Below, piece by piece: positions 26,930 through 36,492 of a stretch of DNA of 64,000 nucleotides. The stretch's first letter is position 1; every line of letters begins with the position of its first letter. Position numbers and translations under genes: made by a program. This stretch comes from Fischerella thermalis PCC 7521 (GTDB taxonomy: Bacteria > Cyanobacteriota > Cyanobacteriia > Cyanobacteriales > Nostocaceae). The notes under the pieces were generated by a model. That model was not told where the DNA came from. It saw only the letters and a program-made list of their open reading frames with translations, and searched no databases. The stretch lies in the NCBI RefSeq assembly GCF_000317225.1, contig NZ_AJLL01000039.1, positions 1-64,000 of the forward strand, written 5' to 3'.

Positions 26930-27340
26930 TGCAGATCACTACACAAGTTTTAGGTTGTATTGTAACAATTTATTTTTGGTATAAAAACTATTTCATAATT
27001 GGATTTAAGTTATGAAACAATCACAGGAACATCCTTAAGGATTAGTTCATAAATCATTTAATCTTGTCATATTATTATGGTCTTGAAAAATAGTGAAGCG
27101 GTGTTAATGCTGGCAATACAGACCCTATTAATGTCTATATTTTCTAGAATTTGAAAATGGTATAAACTCACTATTTATCAGCAGATTTTCATCAGTGTAG
27201 TGTTGTCACAAACCACCTTGAAATGTAGTTGTTATGAATTCCAAGCAAAACCAAGGGTATAAACTCTTGACTCCGATTACAATTTTATATCCTGACAGAT
27301 CTTTTTTTATTCTCTATAGTTCTGACCAATTGCTCATCTT
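26930..27340. other. Gene-free region upstream of cimA
   Basis: AT-rich, no plausible coding frame and no strong hairpin. It should hold divergent promoters for the hypothetical gene at left and cimA at right. Confidence 0.5.
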
Positions 27341-28957
27341 ATGACTGTTAACAGTTCACCTCAACTTTGGATATATGACACTACACTTCGAGATGGTACT
27401 CAGCGCGAAGGGCTATCTGTTTCCATAGAAGATAAGTTACGCATTGCCAGAAGGCTGGATCAACTGGGTATTCCCTTCATTGAAGGTGGTTGGCCTGGAG
27501 CTAATCCCAAAGATGTGCAGTTTTTCTGGCAGTTGCAGGAAGAACCCCTCAAACAAGCTGAAGTTGTGGCTTTTTGTTCAACTCGACGCCCAAATACAAA
27601 TGTGGCCTCTGAGCCAATACTACAAGCTATTCTTGCTGCTGGAACCCGTTGGGTGACTATTTTTGGTAAGTCTTGGGATTTGCATGTGACTGAAGGACTC
27701 AAGACCACTTTGCCTGAAAATTTGGCGATGATCCGCGATACGATTGAGTACTTACGCACTCAAGGGCGTCGCGTTATCTACGATGCTGAACATTGGTTTG
27801 ATGGCTATAAGCACAATCGGGATTATGCTTTACAAACATTAGAGACTGCGATCGCTGCTGGTGCTGAATGGTTAGTGTTTTGTGATACTAATGGCGGCAC
27901 GTTACCCCATGAAATTACGCAAATTATTACTGAAATAGTTAAAGTTATTCCTAGCGACACTAAATTAGGCATTCACACTCATAACGATTCAGATACAGCA
28001 GTTGCCAATGCTCTCGCTGCCGTCATGACGGGCGTCAGGATGGTACAAGGCACAATCAATGGTTACGGCGAACGTTGTGGTAATGCCAATCTTTGTTCGT
28101 TAATTCCTAATTTACAACTCAAGCTAGGATTTAAATGTATAGAAGAGAACCAACTCTCGCAATTGACGGACACCAGTCGCTTTGTCAGCGAAGTAGTTAA
28201 TCTTGCTCCAGATGAACATGCACCATTTGTAGGTAGGTCAGCATTTGCTCACAAAGGCGGGATTCATGTATCAGCAGTAGAACGTAATCCCCTGACTTAC
28301 GAACACATTCAACCAGAACAAATTGGCAACCGTCGTCGAATCGTCATTTCCGAACAATCAGGAGTCAGTAATGTTCTAGCAAAAGCCCGTTCATTTGGGA
28401 TTGAATTAGATAAACATGACCCCACAACCCGAAAAATTCTCGAACGCTTGAAAGATTTGGAGAGTGATGGATATCAATTTGAAGCAGCAGAAGCAAGTTT
28501 TGAATTGTTGATGCGCCAAGCTTTAGGAAGTCGCCAACAATTTTTTGAAATCAGGGGTTTCCAGGTTCACTGTGACTTGGGACAGGGAGAAGCCAATACT
28601 AGCGCCTTAGCCACAGTCAAACTTGCCGTCAATGGTAAAGATATTTTGGAAGCAGCAGAAGGAAACGGCCCTGTTGCAGCTTTGGATGCAGCATTACGTA
28701 AAGCTTTAGTGAATTTTTATCCCCACATAGCAGCTTTTGAGTTGACAGACTACAAAGTACGAATTCTCAACGGACATACAGGTACAGCAGCCAAAACGCG
28801 CGTCATGGTAGAGTCGGGAAGTGGTCATCAACGCTGGACAACGGTAGGAGTTTCTACAAATATTTTGGAAGCTTCCTATCAAGCAGTAGTAGAAGGATTA
28901 GAATATGGCTTATTGTTACACTCCCAAGCAGAAGCGGCAGTCGTAGGTAATAGATAA
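27341..28957 (+). CDS. cimA: (R)-citramalate synthase
   Basis: The 538-residue protein has the HMGL-like TIM barrel start YDTTLRDGTQREGLSVS, the metal and substrate sites FIEGGWPGANPKD, HTHNDSDTAVAN and GYGERCGNANL, a linker with HKGGIHVSAV, and a C-terminal LeuA-type regulatory dimer domain (about 410-538). The order and length match CimA (TIGR00977), which condenses pyruvate with acetyl-CoA to citramalate for threonine-independent isoleucine synthesis. 2-isopropylmalate synthase, the close relative, differs in GGWPGANPKD. ATG 27341 is preceded by an AT-rich leader. TAATTGG repeats start directly after the stop. Confidence 0.92.
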   Translation: MTVNSSPQLWIYDTTLRDGTQREGLSVSIEDKLRIARRLDQLGIPFIEGGWPGANPKDVQFFWQLQEEPLKQAEVVAFCSTRRPNTNVASEPILQAILAAGTRWVTIFGKSWDLHVTEGLKTTLPENLAMIRDTIEYLRTQGRRVIYDAEHWFDGYKHNRDYALQTLETAIAAGAEWLVFCDTNGGTLPHEITQIITEIVKVIPSDTKLGIHTHNDSDTAVANALAAVMTGVRMVQGTINGYGERCGNANLCSLIPNLQLKLGFKCIEENQLSQLTDTSRFVSEVVNLAPDEHAPFVGRSAFAHKGGIHVSAVERNPLTYEHIQPEQIGNRRRIVISEQSGVSNVLAKARSFGIELDKHDPTTRKILERLKDLESDGYQFEAAEASFELLMRQALGSRQQFFEIRGFQVHCDLGQGEANTSALATVKLAVNGKDILEAAEGNGPVAALDAALRKALVNFYPHIAAFELTDYKVRILNGHTGTAAKTRVMVESGSGHQRWTTVGVSTNILEASYQAVVEGLEYGLLLHSQAEAAVVGNR

Positions 28958-29160
28958 TTGGTAATTGGTAATAGGTAATTGGTAATTGGTAATTGACCTA
29001 TTACTGCAATCTGTATTGAAAATAGCGATCAGGGATTAACTTAACAGCAAACCCATAATCCATCAGTGTTCATCGGTGTACCCTCCACCGAAGCCACGCA
29101 AAGCGCGTTTGCATCTGTGTACCTTACGGAAGCCGAAGAAGGCGCGTCTACGTTAATTTT
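28958..29160. repeat. Heptamers plus reverse copy of the GTAGACGCG element
   Basis: GGTAATT units to about 28996; then AACCCATAATC, TCAGTGTTCATCGGTGTA (related to 55319-55352); then 29121-29152, a reverse-complement copy of GTAGACGCG...GGCTTCCGTAAGGT. Confidence 0.6.
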
Positions 29161-29184
29161 TCATCGGATCTGTTGCACCTAGTT

Positions 29185-29290
29185 CTGGCGATTAGAAATC
29201 GCGGCTATACAAACAAAGTCCGTCGACGCGGACTTTTCAGCCCACAGAGGTGGGTTTTGTATGTGTAACTGCTACTTCTAGTCACCTGAT
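29185..29290. repeat. Three-way-junction structured repeat
   Basis: Imperfect outer arms (GATTAGAAATCGCGGCTATA... and ...GTGTAACTGCTACTTCTAGTC) enclose two inner hairpins: AGTCCG/CGGACT (29217-29234) and CCCAC/GTGGG (29240-29253), joined by ACAAACAAA and TTTTGTATGT. This layout matches a structured dispersed element I recognise from heterocystous cyanobacteria. The rest of 29160-29600 holds no gene. Confidence 0.6.
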
Positions 29291-29601
29291 GCTTTTTATA
29301 ACTAAACTATTTAGCTGTAATTGCGGATCATTTCACTGTTTAAGGAATTATTGAAGCGTAATCCTCAATTTGTCCGCGCCAAAACTTAAATCAAGATATC
29401 ACCTTGAAAGTTAGTAACTTGTTACTCACCAGTTTATTTCTTACTTTTAATTTGCCTATCACTTTTGACATGCCAGTTGCCAATCTCACACTACATAATT
29501 TATACTCCCACACCACACAAAATGATTGGCAATGATTTTTTTGTTGTTTGTTGTTTGTTGATTATTCCGAACAACTACCAACCAAAAACTACCAACAAAA
29601 T

Positions 29602-29835
29602 CTAAGAGAAACTTTCCCAGGCTTGGGCAACTACTTGACTCAGCCAACGTCGCTGCTGTTTATCTAGTAGAGTGTCTTCAGCTAGCAATTGCGCTGTTAA
29701 TTCTTCTAGGGATTGACCTTGAGCGCGGACAACTTTGATTACACCTGCGATCGCAGCAGCAACGATTTCTTCATCAACTGGCTTTTGCCTTAGGGCAATG
29801 ATTTCTTGAGGGTTATCTGGAATGGGATAATTCAT
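29602..29835 (-). CDS. Small cyanobacterial hypothetical protein
   Basis: A 77-residue soluble, helical protein: MNYPIPDNPQEIIALRQKPV, then DEEIVAAAIAGVIKVVRAQGQSLEEL and DKQQRRWLSQVVAQAWESF. No domain is recognisable. It is divergent from the lycopene cyclase gene. The balanced composition and ATG with an AT-rich leader support a real gene. Confidence 0.6.
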   Translation of the reverse strand: MNYPIPDNPQEIIALRQKPVDEEIVAAAIAGVIKVVRAQGQSLEELTAQLLAEDTLLDKQQRRWLSQVVAQAWESFS

Positions 29836-29997
29836 GGCGTAAGTTTAATGAAACAGAGAATGAACAAAAACTTTGACAAACTTTTAAAATTTCTTTATTG
29901 AATTTTTATTCAACAAGATAGGGCGGATCTTACCGTAAATAACCCCAGTTTTGAATCTGTCTTAGTGCATATTATTAGTTGGAGATTTGAAAAACGA

Positions 29998-32190
29998 ATG
30001 AAAGAGATACTTTACATAGAAATCCCCACTGCGGACACAACAGCAGTCTGTAAATGGTTACAAACTGAGTTTGAACCAGGAAATGGGAAAAAAATGCTGA
30101 CACCGGATGGTTTTCGCTTGAGAATGATTGAAAATACAGATGATAACAGAAATATTCCGGAAAAATTGCCAGTTGAACTCTCTATCTTTGTTTGGTCCGT
30201 ACAACGGACTACTTACTTGAAAGTTTTTCGCTGGTCAGAGCAAGCTTTTCCCCAGGAAAAACAAATTCTTAAAATGCTCACAACTGCGATTAGAAGCCGC
30301 TTTCCCCATCAATATCCAGAACCACCAACAATTGATTTATCCCAGGAATCGATTTTTGAAGCATTAGCTCCCTATTATCCCCTCACCGTCAAATATTTTC
30401 AAAAAATGCCCAACGGCGAATATGACCTCCAGCGGGTGTACTGGTGGGAGCAACGCTGGCGTCAAGGAGTGCGGAATCCACAGAAACCGCGTCAGGTAGT
30501 TTTCTCCCATAAAGGAGATTGGGAGATGGGGAACTCGAGGCCCCCACGACCCCAGGGAGTGGGGATTAGGGGTAAATGGGGAGATAGGGGGATAAGAGAA
30601 AATAGTTTCCCCACCACCCCACCACCCCACCACCCCACCTACGATTTAATCTACATCGGCGGTGCGCTTGGTGTGATTCATGCAGCTGTGATGGCAAAAT
30701 TAGGCTACAAAGTGCTGTTAGTGGAACGCTTGCCTTTTGGGCGCATGAACCGAGAATGGAATATTTCTCGTGATGAAATTCAAAGCTTGATTAATTTAGG
30801 TTTGCTGACACCCAGCGAAGTTGAATCTATTATTGCCCGAGAGTATAAAGACGGATTTAATAAATTTTTTGATGCTTATGTTCCCAAGCAACTAAAAGCA
30901 CCCATTTTACACACTCCCACAGTCCTAAATTTGGGACTAGATTCCGAGAAATTGCTCCAACTGTGTGGACAAAAGCTGCGGTTGGCAGGTGGTGAAATCT
31001 GGGATGAATCAGAGTTTATTAAAGCTGATATTTACACATCAGGAGTTGTTATTACAGTTAAAGACTTAAAAAACCAAATAGACAAGCAAGCAAGCGGACG
31101 AGTGCTAGTAGATGCGATGGGAACAGCATCACCAATCGCTTGGCAGTTAAATGGTGGTCGTGCTTTTGACAGTGTTTGTCCAACAGTAGGAGCAGTAATA
31201 GAACGGGGATTTGAACCAGGAGTCTGGGATTCCCAATATGGGGATGTGCTAAATAGTCACGGCGATATTTCGCGCGGAAGACAATTAATTTGGGAATTAT
31301 TTCCTGGTGCAGACGAAGAACTAACAATTTATTTATTTCATTACCACGAAGTCAATTCTCAAAATCCCGGTTCCTTGCTGGAAATGTATGAGGACTTTTT
31401 CACAATACTGCCAGAGTATCGGCGCTGCGACATGGACAAACTAGTCTGGAAAAAGCCGACCTTTGGGTATATACCGGGTCACTTTAGTGTGGGGAGTAGC
31501 GATCGCACAGTAGCATTTGATCGATTAATAGCCATTGGTGATGCTGCATCCCTTCAGTCACCCTTAGTTTTCACAGGATTCGGTTCCTTGGTTCGGAACC
31601 TAGAACGTCTCACTACTCTCTTAGATATTGCCCTCAAACACGACTTACTTTCTTGCCAACACTTGAACCGAATTCGTGCCTTTCAAAATAATATTGCTGT
31701 GACTTGGATGTTTTCCAAAGGCATGATGGTTCCTACCGGTAAATTCTTACCACCAGAACGCATAAACACTATGCTGAATAACTTCTTTGGTTTGTTGGCG
31801 GATGAACCCCTCGAAGTAGCAGAAGATTTTATCAAAGATAGATTCAACTTGCTTACTTTTAATCGCTTAGCACTAAAAGCAGCCAAGAAGAACCCAGCAT
31901 TGCTAATGTGGATTTGGGAACTAGCTGGTGCTAAAGATTTATTGCGTTGGTTAGGGAACTATTTTGACTTTATTCGTCATAGCCTCATTAGTGCTTTACT
32001 CAGTGGATGGCTACCGCATTTTCTGCACCGCAATAGTCAGTGGCTGGAAAATCGCTCTCCAGCATTGTGGTTGCACCTATTAGCAATCAGCTATGCCTTG
32101 ACCACAGGTAAAGGAAAACCAGAAATGAAAAAAGTTCAGAGTCAACAGTCAACAGTCCATAGTCAAGAGTCAATTGTCAAGAGTCCATAG
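29998..32190 (+). CDS. cruA: CruA-type lycopene cyclase
   Basis: From ATG 29998 (GGAG about 13 nt upstream) the protein has 730 residues: an N-terminal region of about 175, a FAD-binding GGALGVIHAAVMAKLGYKVLLVE domain starting near 217, and a long domain with GDAASLQSPLVFTGFGSLVRNL. This is the CruA/CruP flavoprotein family that cyclises lycopene to gamma- or beta-carotene. Residues about 176-214, just before the FAD domain, are encoded by GGGGATTAGGGG/CCACCCCACC repeats (about 30525-30640). The last about 18 residues (QSQQSTVHSQESIVKSP) come from GTCAAGAGTC heptamers. Both appear to be repeat-derived additions. The CruA versus CruP choice rests on length. Confidence 0.8.
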   Translation: MKEILYIEIPTADTTAVCKWLQTEFEPGNGKKMLTPDGFRLRMIENTDDNRNIPEKLPVELSIFVWSVQRTTYLKVFRWSEQAFPQEKQILKMLTTAIRSRFPHQYPEPPTIDLSQESIFEALAPYYPLTVKYFQKMPNGEYDLQRVYWWEQRWRQGVRNPQKPRQVVFSHKGDWEMGNSRPPRPQGVGIRGKWGDRGIRENSFPTTPPPHHPTYDLIYIGGALGVIHAAVMAKLGYKVLLVERLPFGRMNREWNISRDEIQSLINLGLLTPSEVESIIAREYKDGFNKFFDAYVPKQLKAPILHTPTVLNLGLDSEKLLQLCGQKLRLAGGEIWDESEFIKADIYTSGVVITVKDLKNQIDKQASGRVLVDAMGTASPIAWQLNGGRAFDSVCPTVGAVIERGFEPGVWDSQYGDVLNSHGDISRGRQLIWELFPGADEELTIYLFHYHEVNSQNPGSLLEMYEDFFTILPEYRRCDMDKLVWKKPTFGYIPGHFSVGSSDRTVAFDRLIAIGDAASLQSPLVFTGFGSLVRNLERLTTLLDIALKHDLLSCQHLNRIRAFQNNIAVTWMFSKGMMVPTGKFLPPERINTMLNNFFGLLADEPLEVAEDFIKDRFNLLTFNRLALKAAKKNPALLMWIWELAGAKDLLRWLGNYFDFIRHSLISALLSGWLPHFLHRNSQWLENRSPALWLHLLAISYALTTGKGKPEMKKVQSQQSTVHSQESIVKSP

Positions 32191-32253
32191 TGTGAAGTAT
32201 GAACTATAAAATCTAAATTCTTCTTATTTTCATCCTTCATCCTTCAGCCTTAT

Positions 32254-33786
32254 TCATTGAGTATTAGGGCGAAAATTTGGCAATTCTACAGATGCTAGAG
32301 ACTTTCGCCCTTTAGGTGGTCGTTCTGGATAAAGCAGTGGTGAGGGTGATTTAAAAGTCTCAGTAGACTCTGACAATGACGGGGGTAATGGTGACACGTC
32401 TAACCAGAAATCCTCATTTTCTTCAGAATCTGTATCAGCACTCGGTGAAATGACAATTATTGGTTCTTTTTTATCTTCAACGGGTGTAGCAACTGTTTCC
32501 CAAATGGGTGTGACAACTTCATCATCACTTTTTGCATCTTCCATATCTTCTACATTTTTTTCAACAGAGGTTAGTGATGCAGATGTGTTTTGGGCTGCAA
32601 AAAATAGCTGAATTAAGTTTTCTACTTGCTCGTCCAAACTTAAGGAATCAGAAGATGAAACTACCTTTGGTTCAGTTGCATCATCAATTTCTGGCTTGGT
32701 AGTTGATTGCTCTGATGTCAATATACTTGCTGGAGATGGAGTGTCAGCAGTCGATAATTGATCAGAAGTGGAGTTATCCCAAGTATTTGGGGTTGATGAA
32801 GAAGATTCTAGCCAGAAACTACTTATATCCTCACAAGGAGAATCTAGTTCTGCTGACCAAGGTTGAATTGGTTGTTGGTTGGGAACTAAAGAATGAGTCC
32901 GCCGATAATTTCTAAGTTGTCTGTCATTTACATCGTTGGCATCAGCATGATTATTTATAGAATCATAACTATGAACTGGTGGTGTTTCTAGACATTTTTC
33001 TAGAGCTGCTTTGAATTGTAATGTCTGGCGTTGTTGCCGCATTAATCGAGTACGCAATTCTCGACAAGAATTTTCTGATTGTAATAGCTGGTGGGATTGT
33101 TCATTATATTTAGTTTGAATTAAGGTACATTCTCGTTCCAGCAGAGCAAGACGTTGTTGGGTAATTTCTAGCTGTGCTTTATAGTTCTCTATGGCAGTTT
33201 CTTGATTTTGAACTGTTTGGAGTGCAGTTTCCAATTGTTGAAATAGGGATTGTATTTGTTCTTGAGCAGCAGTGAGTTCTTGAGTTTGTTGGTTAAGCAT
33301 AGCCTCTGCGACAGCAGAACGCTTTTTCTGCCATTGCAAAGCTGCTTCTGACTCAGACAGAGCAGTTGTTAAACCTTCTACTTGTTCATATAAATTATTG
33401 TTGGCAGAACGCAATTCTTCATTTAATGCCAAAAGTTGTTTAAATTCAGAATCAATCTGTAGTTCCTTTTCTTTTTCAGGCTCCGCAACCCAATCTAGTT
33501 CAGGCTCTAACTCCTCTAGCTGCTGCTGATTTAACTCTAATACGCATTGAGAATTACTAATTACCTCTATTTGTTGATTCGTTTCGGTCATTGAGTCTTG
33601 ACAAGATGCATTTTCCTGACACTGCTTATCTTCTGCTGGTGCAAACAACGGCAATTGCGAAATTGTTCTGTTTTCAACAGGCAAAACAGAATAAAAAGGA
33701 CAACTTGCTTGTTGCGGTTGCGACGCATTAGCAGGATCTACGGGTTCAATAAAAGCCCCGTTATTTGGGGTGTCTGCTTCATTCAT
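32254..33786 (-). CDS. Coiled-coil hypothetical protein
   Basis: A 510-residue acidic protein. Residues about 100-275 form a long coiled coil rich in Gln and Glu (QWQKKRSAVAEAMLNQQTQEL, then LEITQQRLALLERECTLIQ). The flanks are low complexity and probably disordered, and the C-terminus is basic (ERPPKGRKSLASVELPNF). No membrane segment or enzyme motif. It may be a structural or scaffolding protein; the function is unknown. Confidence 0.6.
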   Translation of the reverse strand: MNEADTPNNGAFIEPVDPANASQPQQASCPFYSVLPVENRTISQLPLFAPAEDKQCQENASCQDSMTETNQQIEVISNSQCVLELNQQQLEELEPELDWVAEPEKEKELQIDSEFKQLLALNEELRSANNNLYEQVEGLTTALSESEAALQWQKKRSAVAEAMLNQQTQELTAAQEQIQSLFQQLETALQTVQNQETAIENYKAQLEITQQRLALLERECTLIQTKYNEQSHQLLQSENSCRELRTRLMRQQRQTLQFKAALEKCLETPPVHSYDSINNHADANDVNDRQLRNYRRTHSLVPNQQPIQPWSAELDSPCEDISSFWLESSSSTPNTWDNSTSDQLSTADTPSPASILTSEQSTTKPEIDDATEPKVVSSSDSLSLDEQVENLIQLFFAAQNTSASLTSVEKNVEDMEDAKSDDEVVTPIWETVATPVEDKKEPIIVISPSADTDSEENEDFWLDVSPLPPSLSESTETFKSPSPLLYPERPPKGRKSLASVELPNFRPNTQ

Positions 33787-34033
33787 GACTTTTCACCCAC
33801 CAGCTTAAACTTATTGATTGGTGACTGCGGTACTATTACATATAAATGCTGTCTTATCAAAAATCTACTCCATAAGGCAAGTTTGTCACCTCCCCAAGGA
33901 AAGTCATTTATCATTATTTTGTTATAACTTTTCGCTACCCAAGAATGGGAAGATTGTCAAACATCAACGAGAAAAAATTTTTCTCCTCACACCCCTGACA
34001 CTCCTCCACCCCCTCTACTTCACCATCTCCTCA

Positions 34034-35587
34034 TCATGGCAACCAACGAGGATAAAACCCTGTTAAAGGTAGTTGTTCTGGTTTCAGATCTGCGCTGGTC
34101 TGAGCATCGGCTATTGGTAATAAAGGCATTAACCACAGGTTGCTAGTGGCAATTGTCTCTCCATCATCAGTTGTCAAAAAAGGTGCGTTTGGTGTTGTGG
34201 TTGGGTTGGTTTGGGTCTGAATCTGGTCAAACAATAAACCTAAGCCATCGGGAGATAAACTCATCTGGACGTTTCTTTGGTCGGGAGGTAGCACTAATAA
34301 TGGTTTCTGTTCCCCCGTTTTGATATCAATTGCAATTAAATATGGTTGTTCTTGATAATACTCTCCTGGTAGTAGCTGTGTTAGCAAACAATAGAGTGTG
34401 GGAGAGGCAGTATCAAATTGACAATTAACTATAGAACCTGTGGTGGATAACAGTTTTTTCTGAACCCCCTGGTTAGTGACTAAAAACAAATCCCGCGTAT
34501 AATCTGTATTAAATTTAACCATTGCCGCTTGGGAACCATCCCCGGAGAAGGCTTGTACCAAGCCAAATTGTGGGAAAAAATCTAAGGGCTTAGTGCCATC
34601 TTTTTGTAGAGGTAAGATAGCTGTTCCCTGACCTTGGGCGAGGGCGACAGCTTTACTGTCCGGTGTAATCATAAAGTCTCCCCCCGGTTGACTTTGCAAG
34701 CGTTGAGGAGTCGGTTTTTTATCAGAACCATCACTGGTAACTGGCATAAACCACAACCCAAAGTCACCAGGATTGTCCTTCTTCCCCCTTTGAACAACAA
34801 TCGTTTGCCCATCAGGTGATACATCAAATTTCAAGTTTTGATATTCTTTATTGTCTAAAAGCAAGTCTACTTTAGCTGCTGGTTCTGCTGTGGTTTCATG
34901 GGGTGCATTATAGCCAGTGGTGACTGTGTACAACTGTGCTGATAGTAAATCTTGACTATCGGCGGGGCGAGCCGAGAATAATATTTTCTGCCCATCTGGA
35001 AATGGCTTAAAGTCGGTAACGATTAAATCTTTGGGGGTAAGTATCTTTTTTTGTTCTTGGGTTAAGTTGTAAAGAACTAACCTTCCTTGATCTTCTTCGC
35101 TAGCCCCGATATAAAGAATCACGCGATCGCGTGTGCTAAATGTTGTTTGAAATGGTTGTATGGTTTTATTAATTTTTTCCTGGGTAGCGAATTTGTCTTT
35201 TGCTCCTTCTAAGCTCACTTTATAAGTTGTTCCATAGGGTGCTGGGGTGATGAAGCTATAACCCATGCGCCGCCCCGCCCAACTGAATGTACCTGCTAAG
35301 GGAGGCTCTATTTTCAAATTTTCCTCTACGCTTTTTGTATCCATAGGACGGCTAAAGGTGAGGACAAAGGCTCTATACTCTGAACCAATTTTTTGTTTTT
35401 GGATGGTGAAATTAGTCACAGATATATCTTTTTCTTCACTTTGTAAGTGCTTCCAAGTGAATTCGCGCACACGAACTCTGACTACATCACCTTGGGATAT
35501 GATTAGCCCAATTACCAAAATCAGCAGTAACATTAATGCGATCGCAACGCGATCTAAGGGTTGGAAAAAAGATTTTTTAGTAGTCAT
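34034..35587 (-). CDS. Membrane-anchored Ig-like/TolB-type beta-propeller protein
   Basis: From ATG 35587 the protein has 517 residues. An N-terminal helix (VAIALMLLLILVIGLIIS) anchors it, presumably facing the periplasm. An SbsA-type Ig-like domain (FVLTFSRPMDTKSVEENLKIEPP) follows, then six-bladed propeller-type repeats (FKPFPDGQKILFSARP, FDVSPDGQTIVVQRG, FMITPDSKAVALAQG, MSLSPDGLGLLFDQ). It could bind protein or peptide partners at the cell envelope. A longer frame from 35638 only adds repeat-derived residues. Function unknown. Confidence 0.65.
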   Translation of the reverse strand: MTTKKSFFQPLDRVAIALMLLLILVIGLIISQGDVVRVRVREFTWKHLQSEEKDISVTNFTIQKQKIGSEYRAFVLTFSRPMDTKSVEENLKIEPPLAGTFSWAGRRMGYSFITPAPYGTTYKVSLEGAKDKFATQEKINKTIQPFQTTFSTRDRVILYIGASEEDQGRLVLYNLTQEQKKILTPKDLIVTDFKPFPDGQKILFSARPADSQDLLSAQLYTVTTGYNAPHETTAEPAAKVDLLLDNKEYQNLKFDVSPDGQTIVVQRGKKDNPGDFGLWFMPVTSDGSDKKPTPQRLQSQPGGDFMITPDSKAVALAQGQGTAILPLQKDGTKPLDFFPQFGLVQAFSGDGSQAAMVKFNTDYTRDLFLVTNQGVQKKLLSTTGSIVNCQFDTASPTLYCLLTQLLPGEYYQEQPYLIAIDIKTGEQKPLLVLPPDQRNVQMSLSPDGLGLLFDQIQTQTNPTTTPNAPFLTTDDGETIATSNLWLMPLLPIADAQTSADLKPEQLPLTGFYPRWLP

Positions 35588-35666
35588 TTGTAATTTGTTG
35601 ATTGTTGATTGTTGGTTGTTGGTTGTGATTACAAACAACTGACAACTAACAACTAATAACTAACAA

Positions 35667-36440
35667 CTAATAACTATAGGGATTTTTTGGTTGGGGAATT
35701 TTTTTCAGGGAACTGGCAGCTATGGTAAGTTGACGTTTGTCTGCAATTGTTGCTGTGGTCATTTCTCCCTCTACTTCTAGCCAGGTATCAGGTGGATACT
35801 GATCGCGGGTTTCTTTCAATTTCACTGGTAATCCTACAGGATAAGCATCAGCGGCGCAGCAAGTCAGAACAAATCGCGCTAAAAAGAGATATTCTTTTCC
35901 TAAATCTGGTGGATGGATGACAAATCCTTGTACCTTGACTTTATTACCTTGATATCTATCTGGTTCTGGGTAGATGTTAAGCATACGTACCCAGTCTACG
36001 AGCGATCGCTGCTCAGGAGCAACAGAGGCACGGAACGCTTGCGGTTTGACGCGTGTAGAACCTAATAATTCACTGAAATCTCGTTGCAGTGCTTTATCGC
36101 TGGCAAATACTTGTGGTGTAATAATAAATCCCAACACTGCTGTTACTAACAGCAAAGCGCTACCCCATCCAGGAGGAAATAAGTTGATGTGTTGAAAGTT
36201 AGCAGTTACTTCATAGCGACGTCGCTGCCAAGTTTCTTTAATTTTGAAAAAACTGATAATTAGTAAGCCGAATGCGGCTGTAACTACTAATCCAAAATAA
36301 TTGGGATGAATTAGCAAATTCAGTTTGTTAGTGAGCCAGTACTTTAATAGCAAAATACCCCAAGCAGTAATTGCTAGAATATCAAGCCACGAAAGTAACA
36401 AATTTTTAAGTTTAGATTTGGGATTCGCGATTCTTGTCAT
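35667..36440 (-). CDS. TIGR03943-family membrane protein
   Basis: The 257-residue protein has three to four N-terminal membrane helices, then a soluble domain with VRMLNIYPEPDRYQGNKVKVQGFVIHPPD and FVLTCCAADAYPVGL with its paired cysteines. That is the TIGR03943/DUF1980 family, which almost always stands next to a COG0701 permease, as here (52 nt between them). The Cys pair and the partner suggest handling of a metal or metalloid across the membrane, but this is inference. Confidence 0.85.
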   Translation of the reverse strand: MTRIANPKSKLKNLLLSWLDILAITAWGILLLKYWLTNKLNLLIHPNYFGLVVTAAFGLLIISFFKIKETWQRRRYEVTANFQHINLFPPGWGSALLLVTAVLGFIITPQVFASDKALQRDFSELLGSTRVKPQAFRASVAPEQRSLVDWVRMLNIYPEPDRYQGNKVKVQGFVIHPPDLGKEYLFLARFVLTCCAADAYPVGLPVKLKETRDQYPPDTWLEVEGEMTTATIADKRQLTIAASSLKKIPQPKNPYSY

Positions 36441-36492
36441 TGCTCTAGAGCCAAGAGTTTATTCATTCACAATTAATCTTGAGTCAAGTTTT

